64,000 nucleotides of DNA from Monosporascus cannonballus (taxonomy: Eukaryota; Ascomycota; Sordariomycetes; Xylariales), in NCBI GenBank assembly GCA_004154925.1, contig QJNS01000138.1, positions 68,943-132,942 of the forward strand, written 5' to 3'. The translations under genes and the position numbers were made by a program. Shown here in pieces: positions 45,779 through 58,200 of this stretch; the stretch's first letter is position 1, and each line of letters opens with the position of its first letter. The notes under the pieces are model-generated. The model saw only the letters and a list, made by a program, of their open reading frames with translations. It searched no databases and had not been told where the DNA came from.

Positions 45779-48652
45779 TTATATACGAATAAGATTCTTC
45801 AATCGCCGAACCAGTTTTTTCCGTCTACCATATCCATCTAATAGCCTGGTTATCTGATCAAAGTATTCGAATACATGTTTCTCACACATTCCGAAACGGA
45901 GCAACTCTGCCCACCCCGTTTTAGCGTCTCTCGCTCGTACAACCATATCCCTCGTTTTCTTTATGTTGTGCGCGCAAAGCCCGTGCTGCAAGATCAGCTC
46001 AATGAGTTCCAATCTTAGCGGCAGGTCCAGCTGGTAAACATTGGGTTCGTGCTTGCTCCGAAGTGGTTGGAGGAAAGGCCCGAACGCGATATTTTCTAAG
46101 ACCCCCAAATCTGATAGATCTGTCGAGAACGCAGCTGTATCTTCTTCGAGCTTAAACTTTATGTAAGGAAGCACCGGGATGCGGGCGACATAACCAAGGA
46201 GGCCGAGATGGCCATTAAAATCCCTAGACTCCGGGTGGAAATGGAGGATGAACCCTTGATCGTAGTGAATGGTACCGCACCAATGTATACTCGCATGGCA
46301 ACAATTTGCCCGCTCGCCAGGATAATGCACGATACTGAGGCTAGACGCTTTACTGATATGTTCGTCTAGCCGGTCTAGTATGTGCGCGAGGGCGGCTCTG
46401 TTCGATGGCGTGTCCTTGACATACGCAGCTAGCTCAAAGACGCACGCTATATCACCCCAGGAGACCTTCGCCCCCGAATGGATACTTCGCGCAAGCCGGA
46501 GACTTTCCCCTCTCAGCACCCATACCGTCGGATCGAAACCTTCTTTTGTCGCGGATGTTATGCTTGCCCAGTTATCGCGAACCCAGTCACTCGCAGTTCG
46601 GTGCATGTAGCTCACTCGGCTCGCCTCAGGCTTCGCAGGGGGGCCAGATATTTCTAGCAGCCCGCCGGTGCGGCTAACCAGCCTTCGCCCGAGCGACGCC
46701 ACGGCCTTGGACACATATACTCCCTTCATGCTCGCAACGTTGTCGTCGGGGACGTCTTCTTCGCTTCCGAGCCAGAACGTCAAGCCATAAGGGGTTAAGT
46801 TCAGATCGCGACAAGCGGCCATGAGTTCGAAGTATCGAGATGCTTCTGCGCGGAAACGCAACTGTATGCGGTCCCAAATATATGCAAACAGTTGGGATAC
46901 CTGGCCTGGCAAACCATCAATAGTTGCTCGTAGGTCGGCTAGGTTATGGCCTTCCTGGAAACTCTCTTCTAATAAGCCCGAAACTACAGATACCCAGAGA
47001 AAGACACCTTCAGCTTTCTCTACGATAACATTGACAAATGCCGGAGGCCTTTGATGGATTGATTGGTCGCCTCGAACTCTTGGAAACCCGGGCTCCGCTG
47101 AAATCTCTCCCTCACGCATAGCGCGATGTCCTCATCCGTCAATTTCTCCAGTTGTAACATGGGATTGTGGATATACTCGTCTTTAAACACGTTCCAAGGT
47201 CTGCTGCTTGTGCAAATCTTGACCCAGGGCTTTCCATTAGCTTCACGGAGCAGACCAACTAACGTCCTATGGTCATCCTCAAACTCGTCAAGTCCGTCGA
47301 TAATTAAGGCGAGTCTCGAAGTCTCGGCGGTCTCAGATAGGAGAGCCCGGAAAGCAACCAACAACTCATCGAATTGCGGTTGGAGTAGGTCCACTTCCCC
47401 ATCAAATATCTCGAGGAGGAACCACCTCCCAGGGAAGATGCGGGGCACTAATGAGTTATCCTGCTGTAGGATTTCAAATAATAGCGTTCTCAGAAGACCT
47501 TCATGCGACTTTTGCAGCTTGTGGGCCCCTGCAATCCACGAAAAATAATGGCCTATAAGTAGCCGTGCGCCTCGTGCCCACCGGTTTAGGGAACACTGAA
47601 ACCTCTCATCGCGGGCGATAAACTTTATCAAGGTGGATTTTCCGGCTCCCGGCTTCCCTGTGATCCAGTAGATCTGACTTGAATCCCCTTCTAGCCATGC
47701 CGAAAAGTTATGCCAGAGAGGATGGCCATCGCTCGATTGGCGGGGCTCTTTGAATATCCATTCGAAAGTTCTGGCGTATCGTTGCGGAATTTGTCCTTCG
47801 CGATGACCCATGGAGCTAAAGAAGAGACTTTGAAGGACCTTGCGGACGTTGGCAACATATACAGATTCCTTCATGTCAATGTGCTGCTCTGATTGGGACC
47901 GATCTAGGTAGTCTTTTGCGTTCCATCTGCCGCTCAAGACATAGTTGACCATACTGGACACATCAGGTCGATCTCTTCTCGATGACCGAGCGCCAATGAA
48001 ATTGACGACATCGTCACTGAAGTTCCGCGTTGCTTCGTCGATTCGGTCCAACTTGTCCATGATGTTGACTTGCTGTTGCGCGAATTGCCGAATATCCACG
48101 CCGCTCTCCTTCGCTTCCCCACTGAATAACCGGTTAGCATGCCTACGGTTCATCACCTTCTCCATAGATTAGATTTACAGTAAGAGAACAAGTATAGCAG
48201 TCATCGTCTGTTGCCGGACCTGGTTCAAGCGCTCTGCCAGCCTATCGGATCTCGCCACCCCCGGAGATCCTTTTCAACTCGACGGCAAGACTTGAGGCAG
48301 CCAAGGTGACCCTGCTGCTGCCTCGCGGTATAAGCTTCGCAAATATCTCGTCCAGGGCACTCTTGATCTCTCTACATTCACAGCATAGACGGCGAAAGAT
48401 ATCCCCCGGTGATCCGGCATCGTTCGTTGGACTGGACGGAGCCCCCTGGCCGGGCCATCTATTCTCCAACTTGGCTTCCGCGTTCTTGAGGAGCTGCGAA
48501 AGATCATGCGAAGCCGTCGTAAGTTCGATGTCGCCGACGACCCGGCTAGAAGAGGACTCATAAGCGCCATAGGCACCCTTAACGACACGGTAGCCAAAGT
48601 CGGCGAACTGCACAACCGCAGCCGCAATACCAAGCGCACTGAGCGGCTCCAT
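45779..48652 (-). pseudogene. Broken NLR-like STAND gene: fungal N-terminal domain, NACHT NTPase, C-terminal region
   Basis: Reads on the minus strand as MEPLSALGIAAAVVQFADFG (fungal STAND N-terminal domain). A 57-nt intron follows (48,122-48,178; GTAAAT, GCTAAC branch, TTCAG). Then NACHT with Walker A GKPGAGKST, Walker B LALIIDGLDEFED and an ICTSSRPW sensor-like motif. Then VEKAEGVFLWVSVV, WHxM-like helices and a long helical C-terminus without recognisable ANK, WD or TPR repeats, as in the NACHT-DUF7791 type. Two frame breaks interrupt it. One extra base near 48,247 changes frame just before the conserved RLAERLNQVRQQ segment. A second shift (net -1) lies in about 47,035-47,075, between FQEFEATNQS and FVNVIVEKAEGVF. 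Without them it would be one protein of roughly 940 residues. Fungal NLRs act in non-self recognition and heterokaryon incompatibility. Sequencing error is the main alternative for each break. Confidence 0.8.
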
Positions 48653-50611
48653 GGTAAGAAGTCATGATACGTCGAAACGCTGCGCGGTTGACATTAGCAA
48701 GAACCAACTCCTCAAATGGGGAAAGGCTGCTGAACCTTTGAAGGAAAACCAGGCTCTGTCTGATTGGGGATCTATGCGGACTGGGGGCATTCTTTCTAAG
48801 GCTCCTTTGGGCCACCCCATCGGGCTCCCTTCGGGCTCCATTATGGCGCAGCAAGATCGCACTTTTCGGCCAGTCTGAGTGGCCCCCATGCTACAGTCAA
48901 CGCCCCAAGCTCGTGCATAAGGTTGACCCGCTACTATTGTTGCTCTGCTACTAATCAGCATGGATATGTTCCTTTAGATGGCATCCAAGATGGTGCACTG
49001 CCAAGGCAGATTAAATCGCCGCGTTCAATTGGAGGCCACCGAATAGCCAGGACGCAGGGTCATCGCGATAATGCTAGCTGGCCTTGTGACTTCCCGGGCG
49101 GTTATTCGTTGAGGTGCGTCCGTGCCCATCTCTATTGGGAGACGGCAGCGCCATATAGCGCCTTATCTCGGTCTGCCCTGCCGCTAATGCCACAACGCGT
49201 CGAGGCGGCGGCCTGCGGCCTCCGCATTTACAGCGGTAAATGGCCTAAGAATCCGACTGTCCTCTTTACCTTGCTTCTAGATACTTCTCTGTCATCGTAT
49301 GCGGCTCTAAAACAGCCTGTGTTTCATTCGCCCTTAGGCAAGACTGTACCGTAATTCAAGCATCGACTCGAAATTTTCATGTAGAATATCGGTCGAAGTG
49401 TAGCATAGCACAGATTGTAATACTGGCACCCTCAACAGCTCCGGCAGCCTCTGGTTAGCTCTAGACGGCGCGGCACCCCTGCGGTTCGCAGGACCACGCA
49501 TTACACGTTGCCTCTTTCTTATTGCTTACACACTCCGGCGGGAGAACATGGCGTAATCACTTCTTACATACTCGTACGCCCCCTATTCCATCCACATACG
49601 ACCGTTCATAGCGGTTAAGCACACGCCGCCTGACGACGAACGCGAGTGCACGGCGTTCCGGAGCTCTGCTTTCGCCACCTGCCCTGACGCAGCGTTCGCG
49701 CGTGAACTACAGGGCGAGACCTCCTGCGACCTTGGTCGTCCAAGAGCCCGACGCTACCTACTAGGTGGACAATGGGTCTGAGAACTTATTTTCGAGAATC
49801 CGCTGTGCAGCGCCACTGCCCTCGCTTGGCCGTGGGGAGGAGACGGCATGAACTGCTTTGGGTGCTACGTCCACGGATACGACCTGCTAGCTATGTCTTC
49901 ATGTAGGTATATAGAGTATCCCTATCCTAGCACGCCCCCATGCCTTAAGTGAGGCTGTGGGTCGGCCGCCAACGCGGCTGTCCCCTGGGGGTTTAATACT
50001 ACAAGAAGAAGAAAGATGAATATGAGTGCCACCAGCTACAAAAGCGCTACGGTGCGTATTGGATATCCGCTGATGACCTACGGAATGCCTACTCCGATCT
50101 CAATCCCAGGCCCCTTCGTTAGGGTTAGTTAACTAACCGTGGCCGGAGCGGTTAGGAAGCAACAGCCAATAGTGGAGATCACATTTGCATCATCAACTAC
50201 CATTGACGATGTATGGTAAGGACATAACGCCGTAACAATAAATTCAGGAGACAACTTAAGAGACTCTGTTACAGCGGAGAATGGGGAAGCCAAGACGCAT
50301 ACTCATACAGAAAAAGGGGCAGGAGATGGGACCCTCCTGAGAGACGGTCATGAAAAAGATTGTTCAAAAGCATCCGGTAAAAGCACGAACGAATAGTCCA
50401 GACTTCGATATTCCGTAAAGCGCCCACCGCCGTTGAAGAATCCCGAGTCGTGCTGCACTCAACTGAATGACTCCTTGCCGGTATCCCAACCTGATGAACG
50501 CCCAAGCCCCTGGTTCCCACCCATCGAGGCAGTAAAAGTAAAGCAAATAAAGAGACATAACTAAAAGGGCGTTGAAACGGGACGACAGTCTCGTTCATCG
50601 CCCGTGATCCC
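48653..50611. other. 2-kb gene-free stretch
   Basis: Only shadow-like frames (e.g. 48,923-49,354). Near 49,594-49,630 the words ACATACGACC and GGTTAAGCACACGCCG recall the start and the middle of fungal 5S rRNA but the spacing is wrong, so no gene is called. Confidence 0.5.
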
Positions 50612-53611
50612 TCAGAACCCCGTCGGACCCTTCCCATCCGCGCCGCCCGTGACGAAGTACTCGCTCACGACACCGAGCGCGTACGAGACGCCCGCGACCC
50701 AGACGCCGCCGAGCACCATGCGCCTGCCAATACCCGCCTTTTCCTTCTTCTTCGCCTTCGTCTCTGCCTGCTCTTCCGCCTCCCAGGTCCGAGCTCGCGG
50801 CTTCTGGCCGCTGAATACGGGCTCCTCGCGGCGGACGTCGATGCCCGAGCGGAATGGCGGAGTGCTGCTGCCTGCGATAATCGGCTCCTCGGCGGCTGAC
50901 GGCAGGTCGTAGTTGACGAAGCCCGTGGGGGACGCGAAGGCCGCGGCGTTGGGTATTGCCGAGCGGCCCATCATGTCGATGGGGTTTACGGGCGGCTGCC
51001 TCTTCTTCGCATCGCTGGTGGGCACCGCGGCTTCGGCGGCGTCGCGGACCCTGCGGAACACGAGGACGTCGTCGCCGCCGCTGGCGATCTCGAAGCCCTC
51101 GGCCTGCAGGGGGCCGAAGTGGGGGAGGAACTTGGCGGGGTTCGAGAGGCGGAGTAGGGCCTCGGCGGGGGTTAAAGGGGTTGCCTGATCGGGCACGACG
51201 GATGTGGTCTCAGCCGTGCTGATGCTCTGCGTGGTCGGATCATATGCTAGGATCTTGTAGACTGTTGGCTCCCGGCTGGCGGTTGCTTTGGATTCAGCTG
51301 CTGGTGCCTCGGAAGTTCCCTTAGGCGGTAGGGCATCCGCATTGGCCTCATACGTCTTGGCGAACGTCGGCGATGTGGGCTTGGCTTCACACTCCTTCGC
51401 ATACGAAGTCTCCAGCCCTTGCGGCTCTTTCGAAAACCGGTCAATCTCCGCTTCTCTATCACGTTCCTCCGCATATGAGGTCTCCAAGCCCTGTGGTTCT
51501 TTCGCATAGGGGGCGATCTCTGCTGCTTTTCGTTCGCATTCCTTCGCATAAGAGGTCTCCAACCCTTGCGGTTCCTTGGAGTAAGGGTCAATATCCGCCT
51601 CGTCTCGAGTCGGGTGACTGGGAGGGCTATCTGTAGCAGCTTTGCTCTGTCGATCCAAGGCGGCCTCCAGCCTCAACGGAGTTCTAGGTTGAGCAAGGAC
51701 ATCGGAGTGCGTTCTTTCGGCGCTCCGGACTTCGGCACACCCCCGCTGCTCATTGGTTGCCTCGGGCGTTGCCCATGTTGCAGCCTCACGTAGATCCCGT
51801 GTATGTGCGCGCAATAGAGAAGAGTCTCTCTCCGAATTTCCGGTTAATGGGGCGTTGTCGGAGCGATTGGTTTGATCTTCCATTCTGGCTCGTGACTCCT
51901 TTATAGCAGCGTGTACCTCCTGGCTAACCATATCGGATGCATCGCCATGGGTATCCATGGCTAGTTCCATATCGTCCCAGGCTTTCTTTTCTGGTATGGA
52001 AGTGCTACTCTTCAGGGGCTGGTCCATCTTGACTTGGGATTCCGCACTGGCGAGGTCGAGTTTCTGAAGCCGTTCAGCAATACTGGGCCTGGAATCTTCA
52101 AAATCGGACATTTGGCTTTTCGCATCAAACTCGTTCAAGCACTCAGCGACTGAATCCCGCTCTGGGGCCGGTTTCCCGTCAGGCTCTCGATATCGGAACA
52201 TCTGATACTGCTCCAGGTCACCATACTGTGAGAATGGTCGGTCCTCGGCGGCAGGTACAGGGTCTCTGAATCCTGTAGGATCATACTTGTCGAGGTCATC
52301 ATATTTCGGAGAGGATTTCTCTGCCTTCACGCCTTCTCTGTAATAAAACGGGCCGTATTTGTCGAGGTCATCGTATTTGGGAGTACCATCGTCAACAGTG
52401 GCATCCTCGTTGTGCATATAAGGCCCATACTTGTCTAAGTCGTCGTATTTCGGCGAATATTCGTTGGCCATGCCGTTGGGTTCGTTGTGCATATACGGAC
52501 CGTACTCTTGGAGGTCATCGTACTGCGGTGGCTCTGCCGCGACGCCATTAGACTTCTCGTGCAGATAATACGACCTGGACTTGTGTAAGTCATCGCTTTT
52601 CGACGCCTCGTCCTCAACGACGCCGCTAGGCTCGTTGTGCATATATGGCTTGTATTTGTGAAGGTCATCATAGGTTTCTCTCGGCTCATCCGGAGGTAAA
52701 TGGTTGAGCGAGTACTCTTCACTCCGCACATCCGGTTGCTGCGCGTTGTGGGTCTTTGCTTCCGTTGGAGCCTCGGTCCGGCCACTCTGGTCTGAAATGT
52801 TTGTGCCTACAGGATTCTCGTAGAAACTCATGTGATCATATCTCTTCAGCTCATCGGCAGGTGGTCGTCTATCCGGAGCAAACGGGGTGGAGCGAGAAGG
52901 ATGAGACTTAAAGGTCTGGGTCGGACTTTCTGACTCGGTTCCAATAGACTCATAAACACCTCTCGAAATCCTGCGATTGGTGATTGGGTCGATGACATAG
53001 TCCTGATCCTCTGGAGCGCCCTTGATGGGCGGGTCTTCTTCAAAAGCGGGCTTGGCCTCTGCCTTCGCACGAGACTTTGAAGTACCGGAGTCGATGTCTG
53101 CTCGTCTTGCGCCTTTTGCGGCCTGCTTAGTCCACTGGCTGAGCACAAAGTCGAACTGTGACCTCCAGGAGCCAGCGACCCACTGGAAGGGATCCGACGA
53201 CGACGGCGCCCGTCCTTCTGCATCTGTTCGTTTCGGGGTATCGCCGAAAGTAAATAGTCTTTCAGGGTCGATGAACCACGAACGAGACGGAGCTTCGGAC
53301 GGAGACTGCCGCTCCATAATGTGCTTCAGGACTTCTCTCGGGCTCCGGGCAAAGGGGTGTCGATCCCACGATAGCTTCCTGATCATGCCCTCCGCCAGTT
53401 TGTGTCTAACCGCTCTTTGGCGGCGCCGGAGCTCCTTATGGAATTGGGGATCGACATAGGAGGACCACATGCCGAAGCGATATGCGCGGGTCTGTTGGCG
53501 GTGTCGGGCCTGGAGCGAAGAGACGCCAACCGCTCGCCGTACATGGCCGGAAGCCGTACCGCCGAGGAGCACCCCGGCTCGCGGGTTGATTCGGTGAACG
53601 TCAGTCAGCAT
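50612..53611 (-). CDS. Large mitochondrial, repeat-rich membrane-anchored protein of filamentous fungi
   Basis: Single exon, 999 residues. The first 50 residues are rich in Arg, Ala and Gly and lack acids after the start (RAGVLLGGTASGHVRRAVGV, QTRAYRFGMW), as in a mitochondrial presequence. The middle has about seven degenerate ~24-residue repeats of the type YDDLDKYGPYMHNE (52,185-52,675) and three close ~22-residue repeats of KEPQGLETSYAKE (51,388-51,603). A conserved C-terminal part contains FGPLQAEGFEIASGGDDVLVF, then GRRMVLGGVWVAGVSYALGV as the only hydrophobic helix, 20 residues from the end. This order matches proteins annotated as 'serine-threonine rich protein' in other ascomycetes. 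Likely anchored in the mitochondrial inner membrane with the repeats on one side; this is inference. Function unknown. Confidence 0.85.
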   Translation of the reverse strand: MLTDVHRINPRAGVLLGGTASGHVRRAVGVSSLQARHRQQTRAYRFGMWSSYVDPQFHKELRRRQRAVRHKLAEGMIRKLSWDRHPFARSPREVLKHIMERQSPSEAPSRSWFIDPERLFTFGDTPKRTDAEGRAPSSSDPFQWVAGSWRSQFDFVLSQWTKQAAKGARRADIDSGTSKSRAKAEAKPAFEEDPPIKGAPEDQDYVIDPITNRRISRGVYESIGTESESPTQTFKSHPSRSTPFAPDRRPPADELKRYDHMSFYENPVGTNISDQSGRTEAPTEAKTHNAQQPDVRSEEYSLNHLPPDEPRETYDDLHKYKPYMHNEPSGVVEDEASKSDDLHKSRSYYLHEKSNGVAAEPPQYDDLQEYGPYMHNEPNGMANEYSPKYDDLDKYGPYMHNEDATVDDGTPKYDDLDKYGPFYYREGVKAEKSSPKYDDLDKYDPTGFRDPVPAAEDRPFSQYGDLEQYQMFRYREPDGKPAPERDSVAECLNEFDAKSQMSDFEDSRPSIAERLQKLDLASAESQVKMDQPLKSSTSIPEKKAWDDMELAMDTHGDASDMVSQEVHAAIKESRARMEDQTNRSDNAPLTGNSERDSSLLRAHTRDLREAATWATPEATNEQRGCAEVRSAERTHSDVLAQPRTPLRLEAALDRQSKAATDSPPSHPTRDEADIDPYSKEPQGLETSYAKECERKAAEIAPYAKEPQGLETSYAEERDREAEIDRFSKEPQGLETSYAKECEAKPTSPTFAKTYEANADALPPKGTSEAPAAESKATASREPTVYKILAYDPTTQSISTAETTSVVPDQATPLTPAEALLRLSNPAKFLPHFGPLQAEGFEIASGGDDVLVFRRVRDAAEAAVPTSDAKKRQPPVNPIDMMGRSAIPNAAAFASPTGFVNYDLPSAAEEPIIAGSSTPPFRSGIDVRREEPVFSGQKPRARTWEAEEQAETKAKKKEKAGIGRRMVLGGVWVAGVSYALGVVSEYFVTGGADGKGPTGF
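51388..51603 (-). repeat. Intragenic tandem repeat, ~66 bp unit, three copies
   Basis: Codes for three near-identical copies of a 22-residue unit ending EPQGLETSYA in the mitochondrial repeat protein. The copies are more alike than the YDDL repeats, so this array is younger or homogenised. Confidence 0.85.
52185..52675 (-). repeat. Intragenic degenerate repeat, ~72 bp unit, about seven copies
   Basis: Codes for YDDLHKY, SDDLHKS, YDDLQEY, YDDLDKY (three times) and YGDLEQY units, each followed by a short aromatic stretch and often HNEPxG. Confidence 0.85.
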
Positions 53612-55295
53612 CTTGAATTACGGATATGCCCCCGGCATTGGCTCCTCTACATCATCAACTACGGAAGGAAGCTGTCAGCCTAAAGAAACAATAAACAACA
53701 TCGGCTGGACAAAAGAGGTGTCGCGAGCGTGGTGGGAAATGACTTACGCGAGGCCGAGAGGTGGGGAAAGTCGAGGCTGTGGGCATCACCAGGGAGAGTC
53801 GAGAGGCACACCCGGGAGCTACCGCTTCGAACACTTGTTCCGGCAAGTTGACTCTTATGATCGGTTCACTGAATAACGAGAAGAAAGTAGGAGAAGTATT
53901 TGCGCATTGATATATGGCTGGGTACGAAATGGATATAAAGCACACGCCGCGTGGCCTGATGAGAAGAAGGCTAGGTAGGCTTAAGAGCAGGCCATCACGG
54001 AAGTAATCGGACAAGCCATGGCATTAATAAGGCATAGTGGCCGTATCACATTTGGGACCAACCGGGGGTATGGGGGATGTTTACAGCGAAACTTTGAGGG
54101 GTCATCCTACTTAGCGCCATATTAGATACCAAGGAACGGATGCGATCCGGAGATACTTCCTTCCTGCCGCGTACATACGCTGGCCAGGTTCGGAGAGCCG
54201 TCTTGTCGGCATTATGTACATCGCAAGCCACTTACTACCTACATAGTAACTTAGTAGGCATGAATGGCATCTTGGGGGGGGGGCTCTCGTTTGCGGGGTA
54301 AATGCACAGGGCTACGCAGGGGGGGCTGGGTCAGTAGTCGCATGCGTCATTGGAGACCGGTTAGCTAATTGCCTCTTCAGGTAAAGCTCCTACGGCTGCG
54401 GCAGTAAATACGGTAACAATCCGCGCTAGTCTTGGTTCAGTGGCGCGCGGGGGGCCTGCGCATGGGAAGAGCCAGAGAGCATATGGTGGGTTCGGATGAC
54501 TTCGAAGTTCACAGTTGTCAACTGTTCAACCTATTCCTTGCCATCATTGCCGGAGGCCATTTTATAACGAAAGCGTAGAAATCCAGTGAAGCTACTCCTA
54601 CTTAGATGATAAAACCACCTTGAATGTGGTATGTAGTCTTTTGCAAAAGCCTCCGTAGTACATGCAAACGTCTACTACTACTACGTAGGTACCTAACTCA
54701 GACAGGGCCTAGCCGCCCCTGCGAAAACAAGTGGAGGCTGTGCTTCTCCGTACTGCAGCTACTAGGTAGGTACCTGGAGCCCCTGGAGCCCCGCAGCTCA
54801 TGCTTCCGTTTTGGCCAACGTCGAGGCCCTTGGCAAGTGATTTTCCGTCGGCTGATTTTCCGTCCAGCCTGACCACGGCCCGAGTCACTACCAAATGCGA
54901 TCCTAATGATACAAATGTTGATCCCAATCAAAAAAAATCACACATAACTCGGATGGTGCGGGCATGCAGATGATTCTGTAACTAGATAAATTTTTAATCT
55001 AGGCCCTGGAAATAGGTGTTTTCGCTTATATAAGACCCCTCTGATTAGTAATTACAGAAGTGATTGATTTGAGGGAGGACTTAGCGGGCGGACCGTACAT
55101 ACGTCAAGTTACCCCACCGTGGGGTCAAAATATTCAATGTGGTGCTTCCCATCTTTTGTTTGCAATTCGGCGTGTGTCATTGCCATTTAAGGAAACTCGA
55201 CCATTCCAGGAGGCGCATATAGGGAGACAAAGGGAGGAGATTTATACAGACTAAAAGTCGAGGCATATAATCTTCAGTTTCTCAAAGTTGCCGGC
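53612..55295. other. Intergenic region between divergent genes
   Basis: 1.7 kb that should hold the promoters of the mitochondrial repeat protein (left) and listerin (right). A TATA-like TATATAAG at 55,027-55,034 lies about 260 bp before the listerin ATG; its use as a promoter is unproven. G-runs near 54,273 and 54,320. A GTAGGTACCT word repeats near 54,686 and 54,765. Confidence 0.45.
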
Positions 55296-58200
55296 ATGAG
55301 TCGCAAGCCGGGGAAGTCGCGTGCCACGGGCGGCAAGACATTTACCAGCTTCGGCGCCAGCGGCTTTGGAGGCTTTTCGAGTTCCAGTGGTAGCAACCTC
55401 TCCTACCTGGCGGAACCCCCTGACTACTCTTCTATATCCGACGCCCATGTCGTCGTCTCCCTTAAGAACCTCCAGAAAAAAGATGCTACGACAAAAGCAA
55501 AGGCGCTAGAGGAACTCGTGACCTACGTACAGGCACACCCGTACGAACAAGATGGGGGCGCAGAGGAGCCTATTCTGGATGCATGGGTAAGCGTTGTGGC
55601 CCCAACCGAGGCATCCATTGTTGGACGGCTAGTAACATGTACGATAGGCTCAGCTTTACCCTCGCATCTCAATAGACAATTCTCGGCGTGTCCGTGAGCT
55701 TTCTCATACGCTTCAGTTCGAGTTGATGAAGTCTACCCGGAAGCGCATGGAAAAGCGCCTCCTCAAGGTAGTGGGTTCCTGGCTGTCAGGTACATTCGAC
55801 AGGGACCGGGTCGTATCTAGGGTTGCCTCCGAAGGGCTTTCCTCTTTCCTCGCGACCGAGGATAAAGTCGTCCAGTTTTGGAGGCGATGCCAGCAGCAGA
55901 TCCTGGAATATGCGTCCGACGCCATCAAGGAGTCTCCCGACACCCTCAGTGACGAGCGGACAACCAACGCCGATGACGCCGAGGCCAAGTATCATCGAGT
56001 GCTGGCTAACAGTCTTGCGCTCGTTCTAAATCTGTTGCAGAAGCTCGATTCGTCAGACCTGGATAAGTGCATGGACAGCTACGACCAGTTTTTCGAAGAC
56101 AACAAAGTGTGGGAGAGTGTTACGAGCAATGATGTCCTCGTGAGACGACTCTCCTGCCAATTACTCTCCATCAGTCTAGAAAAGAGGACGGCCCGGGTCA
56201 GCGCCGATCTATCTCGCATTAGTAAAGCTTTCATTGCTGAGGGCCTGAAAAGCAACCACGTCGGGTCGGCAGCTGAGTATGTTTCCACGTTGACGAGGTT
56301 GACCACGCAGTTCCCGTCCGTGTGGACATCCGAATACCCTGGAAAACGATCGCCCGCGTCGCGACTCAGGAGTTTCCTCGAAAAGGGATCCCAAGGCAGT
56401 AGTTTAAGTTACTGGAGTTCTGTCACTCAGTTATTAGATGCTGTTCCGGTCGAGATGCTCCCGGAGAACTCTGATGGTGCCTCGGACTTCTTGAGATCCA
56501 TGAGGTCAGGGGTGACGAGCAGAGATGAGCCTCGTAACGCCGCTCTTGAGGCATGGACGTCCTACCTTAATGCTGTCAAGGCCTTTCTTGGACGATTACA
56601 ATCAGAGGACGCCCGGGTCCAACTCGTCCGAGAGCACCTCTTCCCACTCACAGCCCACTACCTCCACCCCGCCCAGGAAACATCGACCTGGGTTTCTGGC
56701 GGTCAGATTCCAATCTTAATCAAGGCATACACGTCAGCTACGACGTTGCCGCTCGCTGATGTTGCGGATGCAGCTAAAGCCGAATGGAATCGTTTAAAGA
56801 ATGAGTTCCAAGAACGTATACGGAACTCGCTTCCCGAAGCGTCCAAGGAGCACGAAAAGTCCCAAAAGTCTATCGCCGACGAGGGCGACAGATGGTTTAC
56901 TCTTACCGGCACAATCCTCGACGCCCATCAGAAGACAGTAGGCACTGACAGACCAATCCCAGATATACCTGTGCAGCCTTCTTTTGAGCTGTTAAGAAAC
57001 GCCTTCGTCTTGCTGGAAAACAGGAACTGGAAGCCATTTGGAGCTGCTGCAACAATAGAGTCTGCTTTCAAACGAGCTCCTACACTTTTGAACCATTCCG
57101 AGGACGGTACGGCGAAGATACTTAACCAGTTAGAAAAGTCACTCTCGGAATACCGAGAGGGCTTTCTTAAGTCGCCGGCTGCGCCCCACATCTTCTCGAG
57201 TATAACACTTCTCGGCGAGATCCCGGAACAGCGATCGCATTACGAGAAGATATGGAAAGCGAATATGGCAGGACTCTCCGAATTTTCTGAGTCGCCAGAT
57301 ACGCTACCTGCGTTAACTCGTCTGCTCTCTAGCAAGCATGCCTCACCTCTCGCCCAGCAGGAACCTGGCTTGCAAAGGGAACTGATCAAGAAGTGCCTAA
57401 TGTGTGCAGTGGGATCTCTTGAATCGGGCTGGGGCCTTTTTGACGCGATAATTGCTTTCGATACTTTGACGGAAGCTGCAGCAAAGCGCCTCGTTAAGGA
57501 GCTGGCTGCTCGGGTTGTTAACTCCCTAGAACAGCCCATCCCAGGGGTAGTTAGAGGACTGCAGATCATAGCACGGAAGAGGCCGGAGCTTCTACCGCAA
57601 GATGACGACACTCACATGAGCTTGATGACTAACTTACTGAGTTTGTCGGAACGGTCTGATGCTGATGCGGATATCGCAGCCTTACGGTCTTTGATCGAGA
57701 AGCCGGCAGACGGCGGCTCCCGTATATCCGCGCTTATACAGCAGAACATCAATTCGGCTGCGTCGTCGTCACTTGGGTAAGTCGAGAAGTAGCATAAGAG
57801 TTCTAGATATTGCTATACTGACCCCTGAGCAGAATCGACACCCTTGTATATCAAGCTATGCAAGTTTACAACTCAGTCGACAAAACCGTCGACGAAGCAA
57901 ACCGAACCATTTCATTAGCTGCTTTGTTGCCCGATGCAAACGTATGGAAGAGCGAATTAGGCCGTCTCTTAGAAGAAACTCCTGACCCGTCTTTGGCCCT
58001 CACAAGCCTTCTTGGTGGTGCCTACTTCCTTCCAACAACGACCTCGATGACGGGGGACATCACCGCAAGACGAGACCGAACTGGATGTTCGATTCCTGGT
58101 CGGATGGCTACGTATACAACTAAGCTCCTGTCGTCCGGGTTCGACATCCGTGATCTATCGCCCAGCATCCAGGTGGATATCATAACGTGTCTCGGCTTGA

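Noticed and set aside
47035..47105. 68-nt intron (GTTTCC...TCGTAG) as an explanation of the second frame break in the NLR gene
   Set aside because: The donor is poor and the splice would delete the conserved FVNVIV stretch, so a frameshift is more likely; kept as an alternative only.
48923..49354. 143-codon plus-strand frame
   Set aside because: No motif, and embedded in a stretch where all frames look random.
49594..49650. Possible 5S rRNA fragment
   Set aside because: Only two short matches to the 5S start and middle with wrong spacing; no full-length counterpart or terminator.
50110..50135. TTAGGGTTAG-like word suggesting a telomere repeat
   Set aside because: A single occurrence, not an array.
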